64,000 nt of DNA from JANNNF01 sp963772935 (GTDB lineage Bacteria > Pseudomonadota > Alphaproteobacteria > Rhodobacterales > Rhodobacteraceae): assembly GCA_963772935.1 (NCBI GenBank), contig CAVYZK010000001.1:1-64000 (forward strand). Direction: 5' to 3'. Below, piece after piece: positions 52,248 through 61,532 of the stretch. Numbering within the stretch: the stretch's first letter is position 1; each line of letters begins with the position of its first letter. The notes below the pieces were generated by a model. That model saw nothing but the letters and a program-made list of their open reading frames with translations. It was not told the origin of the DNA and ran no database searches. The translations under genes and the position numbers were made by a program.

Positions 52248-53174
52248 ATGGACCCACTGTCAAACGTCCTGTCGCTGCTGAAACCGCGCAATTATCTTTC
52301 CGCCGGGCTGGAGGCGGGCGGGGATTGGGCGATCCAGTTTCCCGATCAACAAAGGGGGATCAAATCCGGGGCGGTGGTGTCGGGGCAGTGCTGGCTTTCG
52401 GTGGAGGGCGTGCCAGAGCCGGTGCATCTGCAACGCGGGGACTGCTTCTTGTTGCCAAGCGGGCGGCCCTTTCGGTTGGCAAGTGATTTATTGCTGCCAA
52501 CGGTGCCCGCCACTGACGTTTTCGGGCCCCTGCGCACGGGGACGATTGCGCAGTGCAACGGCGGGGGCGGGTTTTCGCTGGTCAGCAATCGCTTTGCCCT
52601 GCAAGGCAACCCGGCGGGCTTGCTGCTGCGGCTGTTGCCGCCGATTGTTCACATTCGCGACCAGTCCGGCCAGTCTCCCCTGCGCTGGTCGATTGAGCGG
52701 ATGATGCAGGAATTGCGCAACCCGCAGCCGGGCAGCTTTCTGATGGTGGAACATCTGGCCCATATGATGCTGGTGCAGGCGTTGCGGCTGCATTTGTCTG
52801 ACAGTGCGGGCCGTGGGGTGGGGTGGCTTTTTGCGCTGGCCGACCAGCAGATCAGTCAGGCGATGAACGCCCTGCACGACGACCCCGCCCGCCGCTGGAC
52901 GGTGCAGGCCCTGGCCGACTGCGCCTGCATGTCACGGTCGAGCTTTGCGTTGAAGTTCAAGGCGATGGTTGGGGTGGCCCCGATGGATTATCTGGCGCAG
53001 TGGCGCATGGCCCTTGCCAGCGACTGGCTGGAACATTCATCCAGACCGTTGGCCGTGATCGCCCCGGCTTTGGGATACGAGTCTGAAGCGGCGTTTGGCA
53101 CGGCCTTCAAACGGGTCATGGGATGTTCGCCCCGGCAGTACGGGCGGACGCGGAATTTGCAGACTGTCCCATGA
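52248..53174 (+). CDS. AraC family regulator with cupin sensor
   Basis: 308 residues from ATG 52248 (frame open 15 codons upstream). The N-terminal cupin_6 domain (about 1-190: VSGQCWLSVEGVPEPVHLQRGDC) leads to a two-motif AraC DNA-binding domain at the end (WTVQALADCACMSRSSFALKFK and PLAVIAPALGYESEAAFGTAFK). Next to the divergent SDR gene, the usual arrangement for a regulator of that gene. Confidence 0.88.
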   Translation: MDPLSNVLSLLKPRNYLSAGLEAGGDWAIQFPDQQRGIKSGAVVSGQCWLSVEGVPEPVHLQRGDCFLLPSGRPFRLASDLLLPTVPATDVFGPLRTGTIAQCNGGGGFSLVSNRFALQGNPAGLLLRLLPPIVHIRDQSGQSPLRWSIERMMQELRNPQPGSFLMVEHLAHMMLVQALRLHLSDSAGRGVGWLFALADQQISQAMNALHDDPARRWTVQALADCACMSRSSFALKFKAMVGVAPMDYLAQWRMALASDWLEHSSRPLAVIAPALGYESEAAFGTAFKRVMGCSPRQYGRTRNLQTVP

Positions 53175-53346
53175 GCGGACGGAACCATCCTCCACACTGC
53201 CGAGTTTCCAGCGGCACTGGTTCACATTGGCCAAAGTGATGCAATTGCTGCATATTACAGAAGGATGGCACCGCCGCCGATAGGACGATGCCAAAGCCGC
53301 CGCGGGCCAGTATATGTAAAGTTCACCCTTTATTAACCAATCAGGA

Positions 53347-54810
53347 ATGACGATGATGACGGAGTTGACTGAACCTGGCCGCAATTGCTGGCGGAAAGAA
53401 CAGGCCAACCGGTTTTCTGTCATCATCGACGCCGAGCAGTATTTTCTGGCCGCCCGCGATACGATGATGAAGGCCAAGAAAAGCATAATGCTGGTTGGCT
53501 GGGATTTTGACGCCCGCATCCGGCTCGGTTCTCCGGGCCAGAACGATGGCGCGCCAGACACTTTGGGCGATTTCGTGTTGTGGCTGGTGGACCGCGAACC
53601 CAATCTGGAGATACGGCTGCTGCAATGGAATTCGGGCACCTACAGCAATCTGTTTCGCGGCACGAACATCTGGTATCTGCTGCGCTGGAAGGCGCATAAA
53701 CGCATTACGGCGCGGATGGACAGCACGCTTTTCCCCATCGCCTCGCATCACCAGAAGCTGCTGGTGGTGGATGACAGCATCGCCTTTTGTGGCGGCATCG
53801 ACATGACGATGAACCGCTGGGACACGCGCGAGCATGCCGATGTGCAACCAGCCCGCACCAGCCCATCCGGCAAGCAACTGACGCCGTGGCACGATCTTGC
53901 CAGCATCTTTGACGGTGACGCCGCACGCGCGATTGGTGATCTGACCCGATTGCGGTGGCAGCGCGCCTGTGGTGAGACGCTGCCGCCGGTGATTGCAGAC
54001 CCGGTGACATGGCCCGAAATCGTGACGCCGCTGGCAGACCCTGCCCATATCGGTATTGCGCGCAGCCAGCCCGCCACCGGGGACGAAGGCCCGGTGCACG
54101 AGGTGGAAACGCTGTACCTTGACATGATCGCCAGCGCGAAGACGCTGATCTATGCCGAAAGCCAGTATTTTGCCTCTCGCCGCATCGCGTCGGCTATCGC
54201 GCGCAGGCTGGAAGAACCGGGTGGCCCCGAGGTGGTGGTGATCAATCCGACGGGCACCGATGGCTGGCTGGAGCCTTTGGCGATGGACAACGCCCGGGCG
54301 CGGCTGGTGGAGTCGCTGAAACGGCATGCGCCGCAGGGTCGGTTTGCCATTTATCACCCTGTCACCGCACAAGAAAATCCGATCTACGTTCACGCCAAAC
54401 TGATGATCGTCGATGACCGCATCCTTCGCATAGGGTCGTCGAACTTTAACAATCGGTCGATGCGGCTGGATTCTGAATGCGATGTGGTGCTGGACGCGGT
54501 GCAAGATGCCAGCGGGGTTCTGCCGCAGCGGATTGCCGATCTGCGCCATGATCTGGTGGCCGAACATCTGGGCCAGACGCCCGCGACCGTCGCCGCCGCC
54601 TATGCCCGGGAAGGATCGCTGATCGGCGCAATAGAGAGTTTGCGCGGCAAGGGCAGGTCGCTTGTGCCGTATCAGACGCCCGACCTTTCCACGTTGGAAG
54701 CCTGGCTGTCGGACAATGAAATTCTTGACCCCGATGGCCCGGACGAGGTTTTTGAAGCGCTCAGCAAGCGGGGTCTGTTTCGCGGCAGGTTGCGCAAGCC
54801 CAAGGTGTAA
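53347..54810 (+). CDS. Phospholipase D family protein
   Basis: 487 residues (three possible ATGs at 53347, 53353 and 53356; the last two have better spacing to AGGA). Two HKD motifs mark the superfamily: HHQKLLVVDDSIAFCGGID (about 135) and VHAKLMIVDDRILRIGSSN (about 350). No signal peptide is seen, so it may act on membrane lipids from the cytoplasmic side. Cardiolipin-synthase-like activity is possible; substrate unproved. Confidence 0.88.
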   Translation: MTMMTELTEPGRNCWRKEQANRFSVIIDAEQYFLAARDTMMKAKKSIMLVGWDFDARIRLGSPGQNDGAPDTLGDFVLWLVDREPNLEIRLLQWNSGTYSNLFRGTNIWYLLRWKAHKRITARMDSTLFPIASHHQKLLVVDDSIAFCGGIDMTMNRWDTREHADVQPARTSPSGKQLTPWHDLASIFDGDAARAIGDLTRLRWQRACGETLPPVIADPVTWPEIVTPLADPAHIGIARSQPATGDEGPVHEVETLYLDMIASAKTLIYAESQYFASRRIASAIARRLEEPGGPEVVVINPTGTDGWLEPLAMDNARARLVESLKRHAPQGRFAIYHPVTAQENPIYVHAKLMIVDDRILRIGSSNFNNRSMRLDSECDVVLDAVQDASGVLPQRIADLRHDLVAEHLGQTPATVAAAYAREGSLIGAIESLRGKGRSLVPYQTPDLSTLEAWLSDNEILDPDGPDEVFEALSKRGLFRGRLRKPKV

Positions 54811-54902
54811 CCTTGATCTGTCTTGCGCACCGGTCGGCGTTGCGGGAACCAAAGCGGGGCCGTGCTGGTTTCACAGTGTAATCGCGCAAAAAGGGCTGCA
54901 CC

Positions 54903-56474
54903 ATGCCAAAGACCATCGCCATCGTTGGCACCGGCCCGACGGGCATCTACACCTTTCGCAGTCTGATCGGGAACGAGAGCCCGCTGGCCATCTGGCTGAT
55001 TGAAAAGGGTGAAAAGGCCGGCATCGGCATGCCCTATTCCCCCGAAACCGCCAGCAAGACCATGCTGGCCAACATCGCCAGCATTGAAATACCCCCCATC
55101 ACCGAAACCTATCTGGACTGGCTGGAGGAGCAGACCCCCACCAAACTGCGCGGCTATGGTCTTGACCCCGATGATCTGGACGCCCGCCAGTTTACCCCCC
55201 GCCTGCTGCTGGGCGAATATTTTCGCGACCAGTTGATGGGACTGGTGGATCAGGCCCGCACAAACGGCCATCAGGTGACAATTCTTGAGGCGACCGAGGT
55301 GGTGGACATTGCGGTGCAGGGTGATCAGGTCGCGCTTGTTACCGACAAAGGTGCGTTAGATGCCGCTTTTGACCGGGTGATCCTTGCCACTGGCCATGTC
55401 TTTCCTGACGAAGACGAGGCAACCCGCAGCTACTATCCCAGCCCGTGGTCTGGTTTGATTGATGCCAATATTCCGGCGGGCCGGGTTGGGATCATGGGCA
55501 CCTCGCTGAGTTCCATTGATGCCGCCATGGCCGTGGCAAACCAGCATGGCAGTTTTCGCCGTACAGGATCAGACGGCGTGCAATATGCGCCGCGCGCTGA
55601 CGGTTTGAAGATTACCTTGATGTCATGGACCGGGGTTTTGCCCGAAGCCGATTTTTACTGCCCGATCCCCTACGCCCCGCTTGACCACATGACCGACGCC
55701 GCACTGGAAACGGCGCGCGGCGGGGAGGGGTCTCTTGATCAGGCGTTCGGGCTGTTTCGTGCCGAGATCGCGGCAGCGGACCCTGATTATGCGCAGGCAA
55801 TCGGGCTTGATCACCTGACGGCTGACAGTTTTGCCGATGCCTATTTTGCGGAACGCGAGGCGCATGATCCCTTTCGCTGGGCGCGCGAAAATCTGACCGA
55901 GGTGGAGCGGAACAAGCAGCACAAGATCACTGTGCCGTGGCGCTATGCAATTTTGCGCATGCACGAGAAGGTAGAAACCCTTTACCCGGATTTCACCGAT
56001 GCCGACCGGGACAGGTTCGACGCGGGCCTGAAAACGGTGTTCACCGATAACTATGCCGCCGTGCCGTCAGAATCCATTCGGCGGCTGCTTGCGTTGCGGG
56101 ACGCGGGCGTGCTGGATATTCTGGCGCTTGGGCAGGATTACACGCTGGACCAGCGCAAGGACGGGACGGTGGTCAACGCCAAGGGCAAAACCTACCGCTT
56201 TGAGGTGTTCATCGACGCGCGTGGGCAAAAGGCGCTGACGTCAAAGGATCTGCCGTTTGCGACGCTGCGCACGGCGCTGCTGAATGCGGGCGCGGATATT
56301 CCCGAGGTGGACAAGGGTTTTGGTCTGCTGACCCCGCCGGACTATGCCGGGAAGATCCTGTTCGGCGCGATCCCTTACCTGATGCACGACAGGCCTTTTG
56401 TCCAAGGCATCACCGCGGCTGCCGAGATTGGCGAGGCTATGGCCCACAGCATTTCGCGGCGCGCGGGGTCGTAA
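54903..56474 (+). CDS. FAD/NAD(P)-binding protein
   Basis: 523 residues. N-terminal FAD site VGTGPTGIYTFRSL and a second conserved ATGHVFPDE; the layout matches the FAD_NAD_binding (PF13454) family of oxidoreductases of unsettled role. The centre has a distinct domain with DRDRFDAGLKTVFTDNYA. It follows phospholipase D after 92 bases. Substrate unknown. Confidence 0.78.
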   Translation: MPKTIAIVGTGPTGIYTFRSLIGNESPLAIWLIEKGEKAGIGMPYSPETASKTMLANIASIEIPPITETYLDWLEEQTPTKLRGYGLDPDDLDARQFTPRLLLGEYFRDQLMGLVDQARTNGHQVTILEATEVVDIAVQGDQVALVTDKGALDAAFDRVILATGHVFPDEDEATRSYYPSPWSGLIDANIPAGRVGIMGTSLSSIDAAMAVANQHGSFRRTGSDGVQYAPRADGLKITLMSWTGVLPEADFYCPIPYAPLDHMTDAALETARGGEGSLDQAFGLFRAEIAAADPDYAQAIGLDHLTADSFADAYFAEREAHDPFRWARENLTEVERNKQHKITVPWRYAILRMHEKVETLYPDFTDADRDRFDAGLKTVFTDNYAAVPSESIRRLLALRDAGVLDILALGQDYTLDQRKDGTVVNAKGKTYRFEVFIDARGQKALTSKDLPFATLRTALLNAGADIPEVDKGFGLLTPPDYAGKILFGAIPYLMHDRPFVQGITAAAEIGEAMAHSISRRAGS

Positions 56475-56539
56475 GACCGGCTGCGGTGCAGGGTCGTTGC
56501 CCCGCGCCGCACATTGCTGCACGGCGCGGGGGGATTGGA

Positions 56540-57541
56540 TTACAGAACCTCAGCCACCTTGACGGCGCGGCCTTCGGCGACGGATTTCAGCGCGGCTTCG
56601 GCCAGTGCCAACGCCATCAGCCCGTCCTGCCCGGTGGTCGGGGTTGGCGTGCCGTCGGTGATCGAACCCACAAAGGCTGCGATTTCGTTGGCATAGGCGG
56701 CGGTGTAGCGCGACATGAAAAAGTTCAGCAAGGGGGCCGCGTGGAAGCCATCCTTGTCGGCAATCGTGACCCGGCTTTCGCTGTGGTTTTCGGCCGAGGC
56801 CATGCCTTTCGATCCCAGAACCTCGATCCGCTGATCATAGCCATAGGTGGCGCGGCGGGTGTTGGTGATGATCGCCTGCTTGCCCGTCGCAGTGCGCAAG
56901 ATGACGTTGACGCTGTCATAATCGCCCAGCGTGCCGATGGCCTTGTCGGTCAGCACCGAGGCTGCGGCCATCACGGTTTCGACTTCCTCGCCCAGCAGCC
57001 AACGCGCCATGTCAAAATCATGGATCGTCATGTCGCGGAAGATGCCGCCCGACCGGGTGATGTAATCGGCGGGCGGTGCGCCGGGGTCGCGGCTGGTGAT
57101 GGTGACCATTTCCACATCGCCCACGCGGCCCGCGTCAATGGCGGCTTTGACCGCCATGAAATCGGGGTCAAAGCGGCGGTTGAAGCCCACCATCAGCGTG
57201 CCCTTTGCCGCCTCGACCGCCTTGATGCAGGCGATGACGCGGGCCAGCGACAGATCAACCGGCTTTTCGCAGAACACGGCCTTGCCAGCCTTGGTAAAGC
57301 GTTCGATCAGGTCGGCATGGGTATCGGTGGGGGTGCAGATCACCACGGCATCCACATCCGCCGAGGCCAAGATCGCGTCGATGCTGCGAATGTCGCAGCC
57401 ATATGTGGCCTTGATCGCTTCGGCAGCGGCGGGCATCGGGTCGGCGATGGCAACAAGGGTTGCGCCGGGAACCGCGGCCACTGCCGAGGCATGAACCTTC
57501 CCAATGCGGCCTGCGCCGAGGATTGCGAAGTTGACAGTCAT
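56540..57541 (-). CDS. iolG: Inositol 2-dehydrogenase-like Gfo/Idh oxidoreductase
   Basis: 333 residues from ATG 57541, after AGGAAAGG. Gfo/Idh/MocA family: FAILGAGRIGKVHASAV (NAD site), CEKPVDLS and the catalytic-type segment SGGIFRDMTIHDFDMARW. It oxidises myo-inositol or a related cyclitol to a keto form; MocA in rhizopine breakdown belongs to the same family. Last gene of the inositol-type operon. Confidence 0.88.
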   Translation of the reverse strand: MTVNFAILGAGRIGKVHASAVAAVPGATLVAIADPMPAAAEAIKATYGCDIRSIDAILASADVDAVVICTPTDTHADLIERFTKAGKAVFCEKPVDLSLARVIACIKAVEAAKGTLMVGFNRRFDPDFMAVKAAIDAGRVGDVEMVTITSRDPGAPPADYITRSGGIFRDMTIHDFDMARWLLGEEVETVMAAASVLTDKAIGTLGDYDSVNVILRTATGKQAIITNTRRATYGYDQRIEVLGSKGMASAENHSESRVTIADKDGFHAAPLLNFFMSRYTAAYANEIAAFVGSITDGTPTPTTGQDGLMALALAEAALKSVAEGRAVKVAEVL

Positions 57542-57603
57542 GGTCGTCCTTTCCTGTGGCTGGTGCATCCAGCCGATTGTTATCTGGTCCGGGTCGCCTG
57601 AAA

Positions 57604-58374
57604 TCAGGCGGCCCCCTCATATCCGGCACCTGTCTTGGCCCCGGTGATATAGGCCACCACATCCTGACCATCGGTCTGGGATTTCGGCAGATTAGCCACG
57701 ATCCGGCCCCGGCGGAATACCACAATACGGTCTACTAGATCAAACACCTGCCGCATGTTGTGCGAAATCAGGATCAGCGGTTCACCCTGCGATTTCAGCG
57801 TGCGGATGATGTTTTCCACCTGTGCGGTTTCCTGCACGCCCAAGGCTGCGGTCGGTTCATCCATGATGATCAGCTTTGATGCAAAGGTGGCGGTGCGGGC
57901 AATCGCCACGCATTGCCGCTGCCCGCCTGACATGTTGCGAATGGTGTTCGACAGGTTGGGGATTTTGACGGCCGTCTTCTTCAAGGCCTCTTCCGTGGCT
58001 TTCCGCATGCCCTTGCGGTCCAGAATGGAAAACGGCCCGAGGTTGAGCAGTATCTTTTCGCGCCCCAGAAACAGGTTCGACGGCACGTCCAGATCATCGG
58101 CGAGGGCAAGGTTCTGAAACACGGTTTCAATCCCGGCTTCACGCGCGGCGATCGGGCCGGGGAAGGACACATCCTGCCCGTCAAAGATGATCTGCCCGCG
58201 CGTTGGCTGTTCCACCCCGGTGATCTGGCGCACGAATGTGGATTTTCCGGCCCCGTTGTCGCCCATGATGGCGACATGTTCGCCTTTGCGGAGTTCAAAG
58301 CTGGCGTCGGACAGCGCGTGGACACCACCATAGTGTTTGGTCAGACCCACAGTTTTCAGGATGATATCTGACAT
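57604..58374 (-). CDS. Inositol/sugar ABC transporter ATPase
   Basis: 256 residues from ATG 58374: Walker A GDNGAGKST, signature MSGGQRQCV and Walker B LIIMDEPTAALG. Unlike YtfR it has one nucleotide-binding domain. With the permease and IbpA-like protein it forms a CUT2-type importer. Two bases separate it from the permease stop region. Confidence 0.9.
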   Translation of the reverse strand: MSDIILKTVGLTKHYGGVHALSDASFELRKGEHVAIMGDNGAGKSTFVRQITGVEQPTRGQIIFDGQDVSFPGPIAAREAGIETVFQNLALADDLDVPSNLFLGREKILLNLGPFSILDRKGMRKATEEALKKTAVKIPNLSNTIRNMSGGQRQCVAIARTATFASKLIIMDEPTAALGVQETAQVENIIRTLKSQGEPLILISHNMRQVFDLVDRIVVFRRGRIVANLPKSQTDGQDVVAYITGAKTGAGYEGAA

Positions 58375-58376
58375 GC

Positions 58377-59447
58377 TTATCCCCTTCCCCGGGCTTTCTG
58401 GCGCCATTGGTCCAGAACCACGGCTCCGACGATGATGATGCCCTTGACCATTTCCTGATAGTAGGCGTCCAGTTTCAGAAACGTGAAGCCCGAGATGATG
58501 ACGCCAAAGATCAGCGCCCCGATGCAGGTGCCGATGATCGACCCGCGCCCGCCCTGCAACGACACACCGCCGATGACGGCCATGGCAATGGCGTCCAACT
58601 CGTACATCACGCCCATGCCCGCCTGCGCGGTCAGGTTTTTTGAACTCAACACAATGGCCGCGAAGGCCGCCAGCATGCCCGCGATGGTGAACACCAGCAC
58701 CTTGTGCCCCGAGACATTGATCCCGGCCATGCGCGCGCCCTGTTCGTTTGACCCGATCGCATAACAATGACGCCCGTATTTCGTGTAGGTCATCACACAG
58801 TGGAACAGCACAGCCAGTGCCACGAACAGGAAGACCGGGGTCAGGCCCTGGCCTATTGAGGCATAGCTTTCGGTCGGAAAGGAAATTGGGTTGCCCTTGG
58901 ACCACCACTTGGCCGCGCCGCGCGCCGTGACCATCATGCCCAGCGTGGCGATGAACGGCGGGATGCGCGTATAGGCGACCAGCGCCCCGTTGATCAGGCC
59001 GGCGATCAAACCGCAGCCCAAGCCCACCAACACCGGAACGATCACCGGCAGGTCCATCCATTCCGGCCCGAAAATCGCCTTGGGGTTGGGGTTGCCGTTC
59101 ACCATGGCGACCTGTGCAAAGCTCATGGATACCATGGCGGTCAGGCCCACAACCGACCCGGATGACAGATCAATCCCGCCCGAGATGATCACCTGCGTGA
59201 CGCCAATGGCGATGATGCCGACGATGGACACCTGAAGGACGATGATCTGCAAGCGTTGTTCGTTGAACAGAGCATCGACATTGTCGCGCGTGTTGAACAG
59301 AAAGCTGTCGCCCATCAGCAGCCAGCCCAGCAGTTCAAATGCCAGAACAATCAGGACAAGGGCTGCCAGTACGTTCAGCTCTGGTGGTCTGGTGCGTTTG
59401 GTCGGGTCATAGGTCAGACCCCCGATCCCGTGTTGAGTTTTTGCCAT
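58377..59447 (-). CDS. Inositol/sugar ABC transporter permease
   Basis: 356 residues from ATG 59447, after AAGGGGA. BPD_transp_2 family with about nine to ten membrane segments; key loop GGIDLSSGSVVGLTAMVS and VIGGVSLQGG. It forms the channel for the inositol-type importer. Confidence 0.9.
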   Translation of the reverse strand: MAKTQHGIGGLTYDPTKRTRPPELNVLAALVLIVLAFELLGWLLMGDSFLFNTRDNVDALFNEQRLQIIVLQVSIVGIIAIGVTQVIISGGIDLSSGSVVGLTAMVSMSFAQVAMVNGNPNPKAIFGPEWMDLPVIVPVLVGLGCGLIAGLINGALVAYTRIPPFIATLGMMVTARGAAKWWSKGNPISFPTESYASIGQGLTPVFLFVALAVLFHCVMTYTKYGRHCYAIGSNEQGARMAGINVSGHKVLVFTIAGMLAAFAAIVLSSKNLTAQAGMGVMYELDAIAMAVIGGVSLQGGRGSIIGTCIGALIFGVIISGFTFLKLDAYYQEMVKGIIIVGAVVLDQWRQKARGRG

Positions 59448-59508
59448 GGGGCGTCCCCTTCCTGATGGTCTTCTGACAGGCATGCGTCGTGCCGCGTGCC
59501 ACAGGCAT

Positions 59509-59536
59509 CCGGGCGACGCGTTGATGCGCCGCCCGG
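59509..59536 (-). terminator. Intercistronic hairpin after the inositol-binding protein gene
   Basis: Minus strand: CCGGGCGGCGC and GCGTCGCCCGG (11 pairs, one G-U) with a six-base loop, in the 108-base gap before the permease. No T tract; like the hairpin after ytfQ it probably sets higher levels of the binding protein. Confidence 0.6.
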
Positions 59537-59555
59537 CTGTCTTGCTGCGAAGGCC

Positions 59556-60497
59556 TCAGTTCTTGGCCAGATAGTTTGCGATATTGGCAGGGGTAACCAG
59601 TTCGAACGGCACCCAGACCTTCTGATCCACGGCTTCGCCTGCGGCCAGTTTGACGGCGGCGTCCAACGCGCCCGACCCTTGGGCCGCGGCATTCTGGAAC
59701 ACGGTGACATCCAGATCACCCGCCTGCATGGCTGCCAGCGCGTCTTGCGTCGCATCCACGCCGCCGACCACGACAGTCGCCATGTCGATATTGGCCGCTT
59801 TCATCGCCTGAATGGCCCCGATGGCCATTTCGTCATTGTTGGCGATGACACCGTCAAACGCCGCCCCCGAGGACAACCAGTTGGTCATCAGCGACTGCGC
59901 CTGATCGCGGCTCCAGTTGGCAGTTTGCTGGTCGATGAAGGTCAGCTTGACCTCGCATTTGCCAGCCTCGACCACATCATAGATATCCTGCGTGCGCTGC
60001 ACGGCGGCCTGGTTCGAAAGTTCCCCCTGCATGACGTAGACGGCGGCTTCAGTCTTGCCGGCTTCTTTGAACATGCGGCACATTTCGATGGTTTCCAGCG
60101 TGCCGCTGTCAACCTCGTTCGAGGCGACGAAGGCCTGATTGTCGGGCAGCGTGTCGATGTTGACGGGCTGGCGGTTCACATAGACCAAGGGTACCCCAGC
60201 GGCGGCTGCAGCGTCTGACATGGCTTGGGTGGCCGAGGTATCAACCGGGTTCACGATGATCGCGGTCACGCCGCTGGCGATGAAATTGTTGATCTGGTCC
60301 AACTGTTTGGCCACATCATTCTGCGCATCTTCAATCTGCACCGACAGCCCTGCCGCATCGGCCTGTGTCTGGATGCCGTTGCGCAGCACGGTCAGAAAGT
60401 TGTCGTCGAACAGCGCCATCGAGACGCCAATCCCGTCGGCCATCGCGGTGGTTGACATCAAGGCGGCAAAGCCTGCGGCGATGAGGGTCTTTTTCAT
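59556..60497 (-). CDS. Inositol-type periplasmic binding protein (IbpA/MocB-like)
   Basis: 313 residues from ATG 60497. Signal ends STTAMADG. Mature protein of the ribose-binding class with DDNFLTVLRNGIQTQA, NNFIASGVTAIIVNPVDTSA and VVGGVDATQDALAAM; this is close to myo-inositol binding proteins, and MocB is the equivalent in rhizopine clusters. Ligand is inferred from neighbours. Confidence 0.85.
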   Translation of the reverse strand: MKKTLIAAGFAALMSTTAMADGIGVSMALFDDNFLTVLRNGIQTQADAAGLSVQIEDAQNDVAKQLDQINNFIASGVTAIIVNPVDTSATQAMSDAAAAAGVPLVYVNRQPVNIDTLPDNQAFVASNEVDSGTLETIEMCRMFKEAGKTEAAVYVMQGELSNQAAVQRTQDIYDVVEAGKCEVKLTFIDQQTANWSRDQAQSLMTNWLSSGAAFDGVIANNDEMAIGAIQAMKAANIDMATVVVGGVDATQDALAAMQAGDLDVTVFQNAAAQGSGALDAAVKLAAGEAVDQKVWVPFELVTPANIANYLAKN

Positions 60498-60584
60498 GGT
60501 CTCTCTCCCTGGTGTGGATGTCCGGTGCATCCTGTTGGTGCCGGAAGGGCCACTCTCCCGCGTGGCCCGTCTCGCATCGGCGTC

Positions 60585-61403
60585 TCAGGCGGCCTGACGG
60601 CCCAGCCCCGCGCGGATGAAGTCGATGGATTTGGCCAGATCGGCCTTTGGCGTCTGGCTGGCGTGGGTTTCGGGGGCAAATGCCTCAAAGCTGACAGGGC
60701 CGGTCCAGCCCGCCGCAGCCAATGCGGCCAGTTGGTCAATATTGCCCAGACGGTCGGCCTGATCGACCAGAATGCGGTGCGCGTCGGTCATCTGCGCCGT
60801 GGTCACCGACGGATCGACCACGCCCGAGATATGAACGATGCCGGTATGGGCGGGAAACAGCGCGCCGCCATTGGCCAGCGTGTGGTGGAAGGTGTCATGC
60901 ACCAGCTTGAAGCGGCCGGTGGCGTCCAGCGCCTCGATCGCCTCGACGGCTTCGGATTTATAGCGCAATGCGCAAATCTCGAACCCCAGGGGTTCGACCA
61001 TGCCGACAAGGCCGTGGTCTTCCAGCATCGGCTTCAGCGCGCGCAGGGCCACCCGCAGGGCGGCCTGACGTTCACCGTTGCCCATGCCCAGATTGTCATT
61101 GCGCGGGATCAGGCTGACCGCCTCGGCCCCCGCCGCCTGCGCGATCTGCATCAGCGCCAGCGCCTCGGCGGCCTTGTCGTCGGACCAGTCATTGAACCGC
61201 TTGACCTCGGCCACCGCCAGCAGGCGCAAGCCCTTGGACCGCGCCAAGGCACCGGCCTCTGCCGGGGTCATGCCGTCAAACAGCGGCTGCGGCAGATCAT
61301 TCCTGACCTCGACCCCCACGCACCCCAGATCCGCCGCAAGGTCCAGCAACTGGGCATAGCTTAGCCGGGCAACGGTCATATGGTTCAACGCGAAGGGAAT
61401 CAT
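60585..61403 (-). CDS. TIM-barrel sugar/inosose isomerase (IolI/MocC-like)
   Basis: 272 residues from ATG 61403. Xylose-isomerase-like TIM barrel with metal ligands in VEPLG (Glu), VHDTFHH (Asp, His), HISGV (His) and SFEAF (Glu). IolI and MocC members convert or epimerise keto-inositols. Located between the binding protein and the regulator, in one operon. Confidence 0.83.
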   Translation of the reverse strand: MIPFALNHMTVARLSYAQLLDLAADLGCVGVEVRNDLPQPLFDGMTPAEAGALARSKGLRLLAVAEVKRFNDWSDDKAAEALALMQIAQAAGAEAVSLIPRNDNLGMGNGERQAALRVALRALKPMLEDHGLVGMVEPLGFEICALRYKSEAVEAIEALDATGRFKLVHDTFHHTLANGGALFPAHTGIVHISGVVDPSVTTAQMTDAHRILVDQADRLGNIDQLAALAAAGWTGPVSFEAFAPETHASQTPKADLAKSIDFIRAGLGRQAA

Positions 61404-61532
61404 GGCGTGGCCTTTCCAGCACGGTATCAACGGCCGGGACCGTGCGTCACTCTGGCGCATTGGGTCAATATCTGGGGCTGATGTTTGCATCATTCCTGAC
61501 GAAGAAATGACGACCTCCATGAGGTAAAACTA

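Noticed and set aside
53341..54852. A 503-codon minus-strand frame over the phospholipase D gene
   Set aside because: It mirrors the HKD gene exactly and has no family pattern; the plus strand has both catalytic motifs.
57604..59061. A longer 485-codon version of the inositol ABC ATPase
   Set aside because: The upstream part is an out-of-frame reading of the permease gene; the ATPase homology begins at the ATG at 58374.
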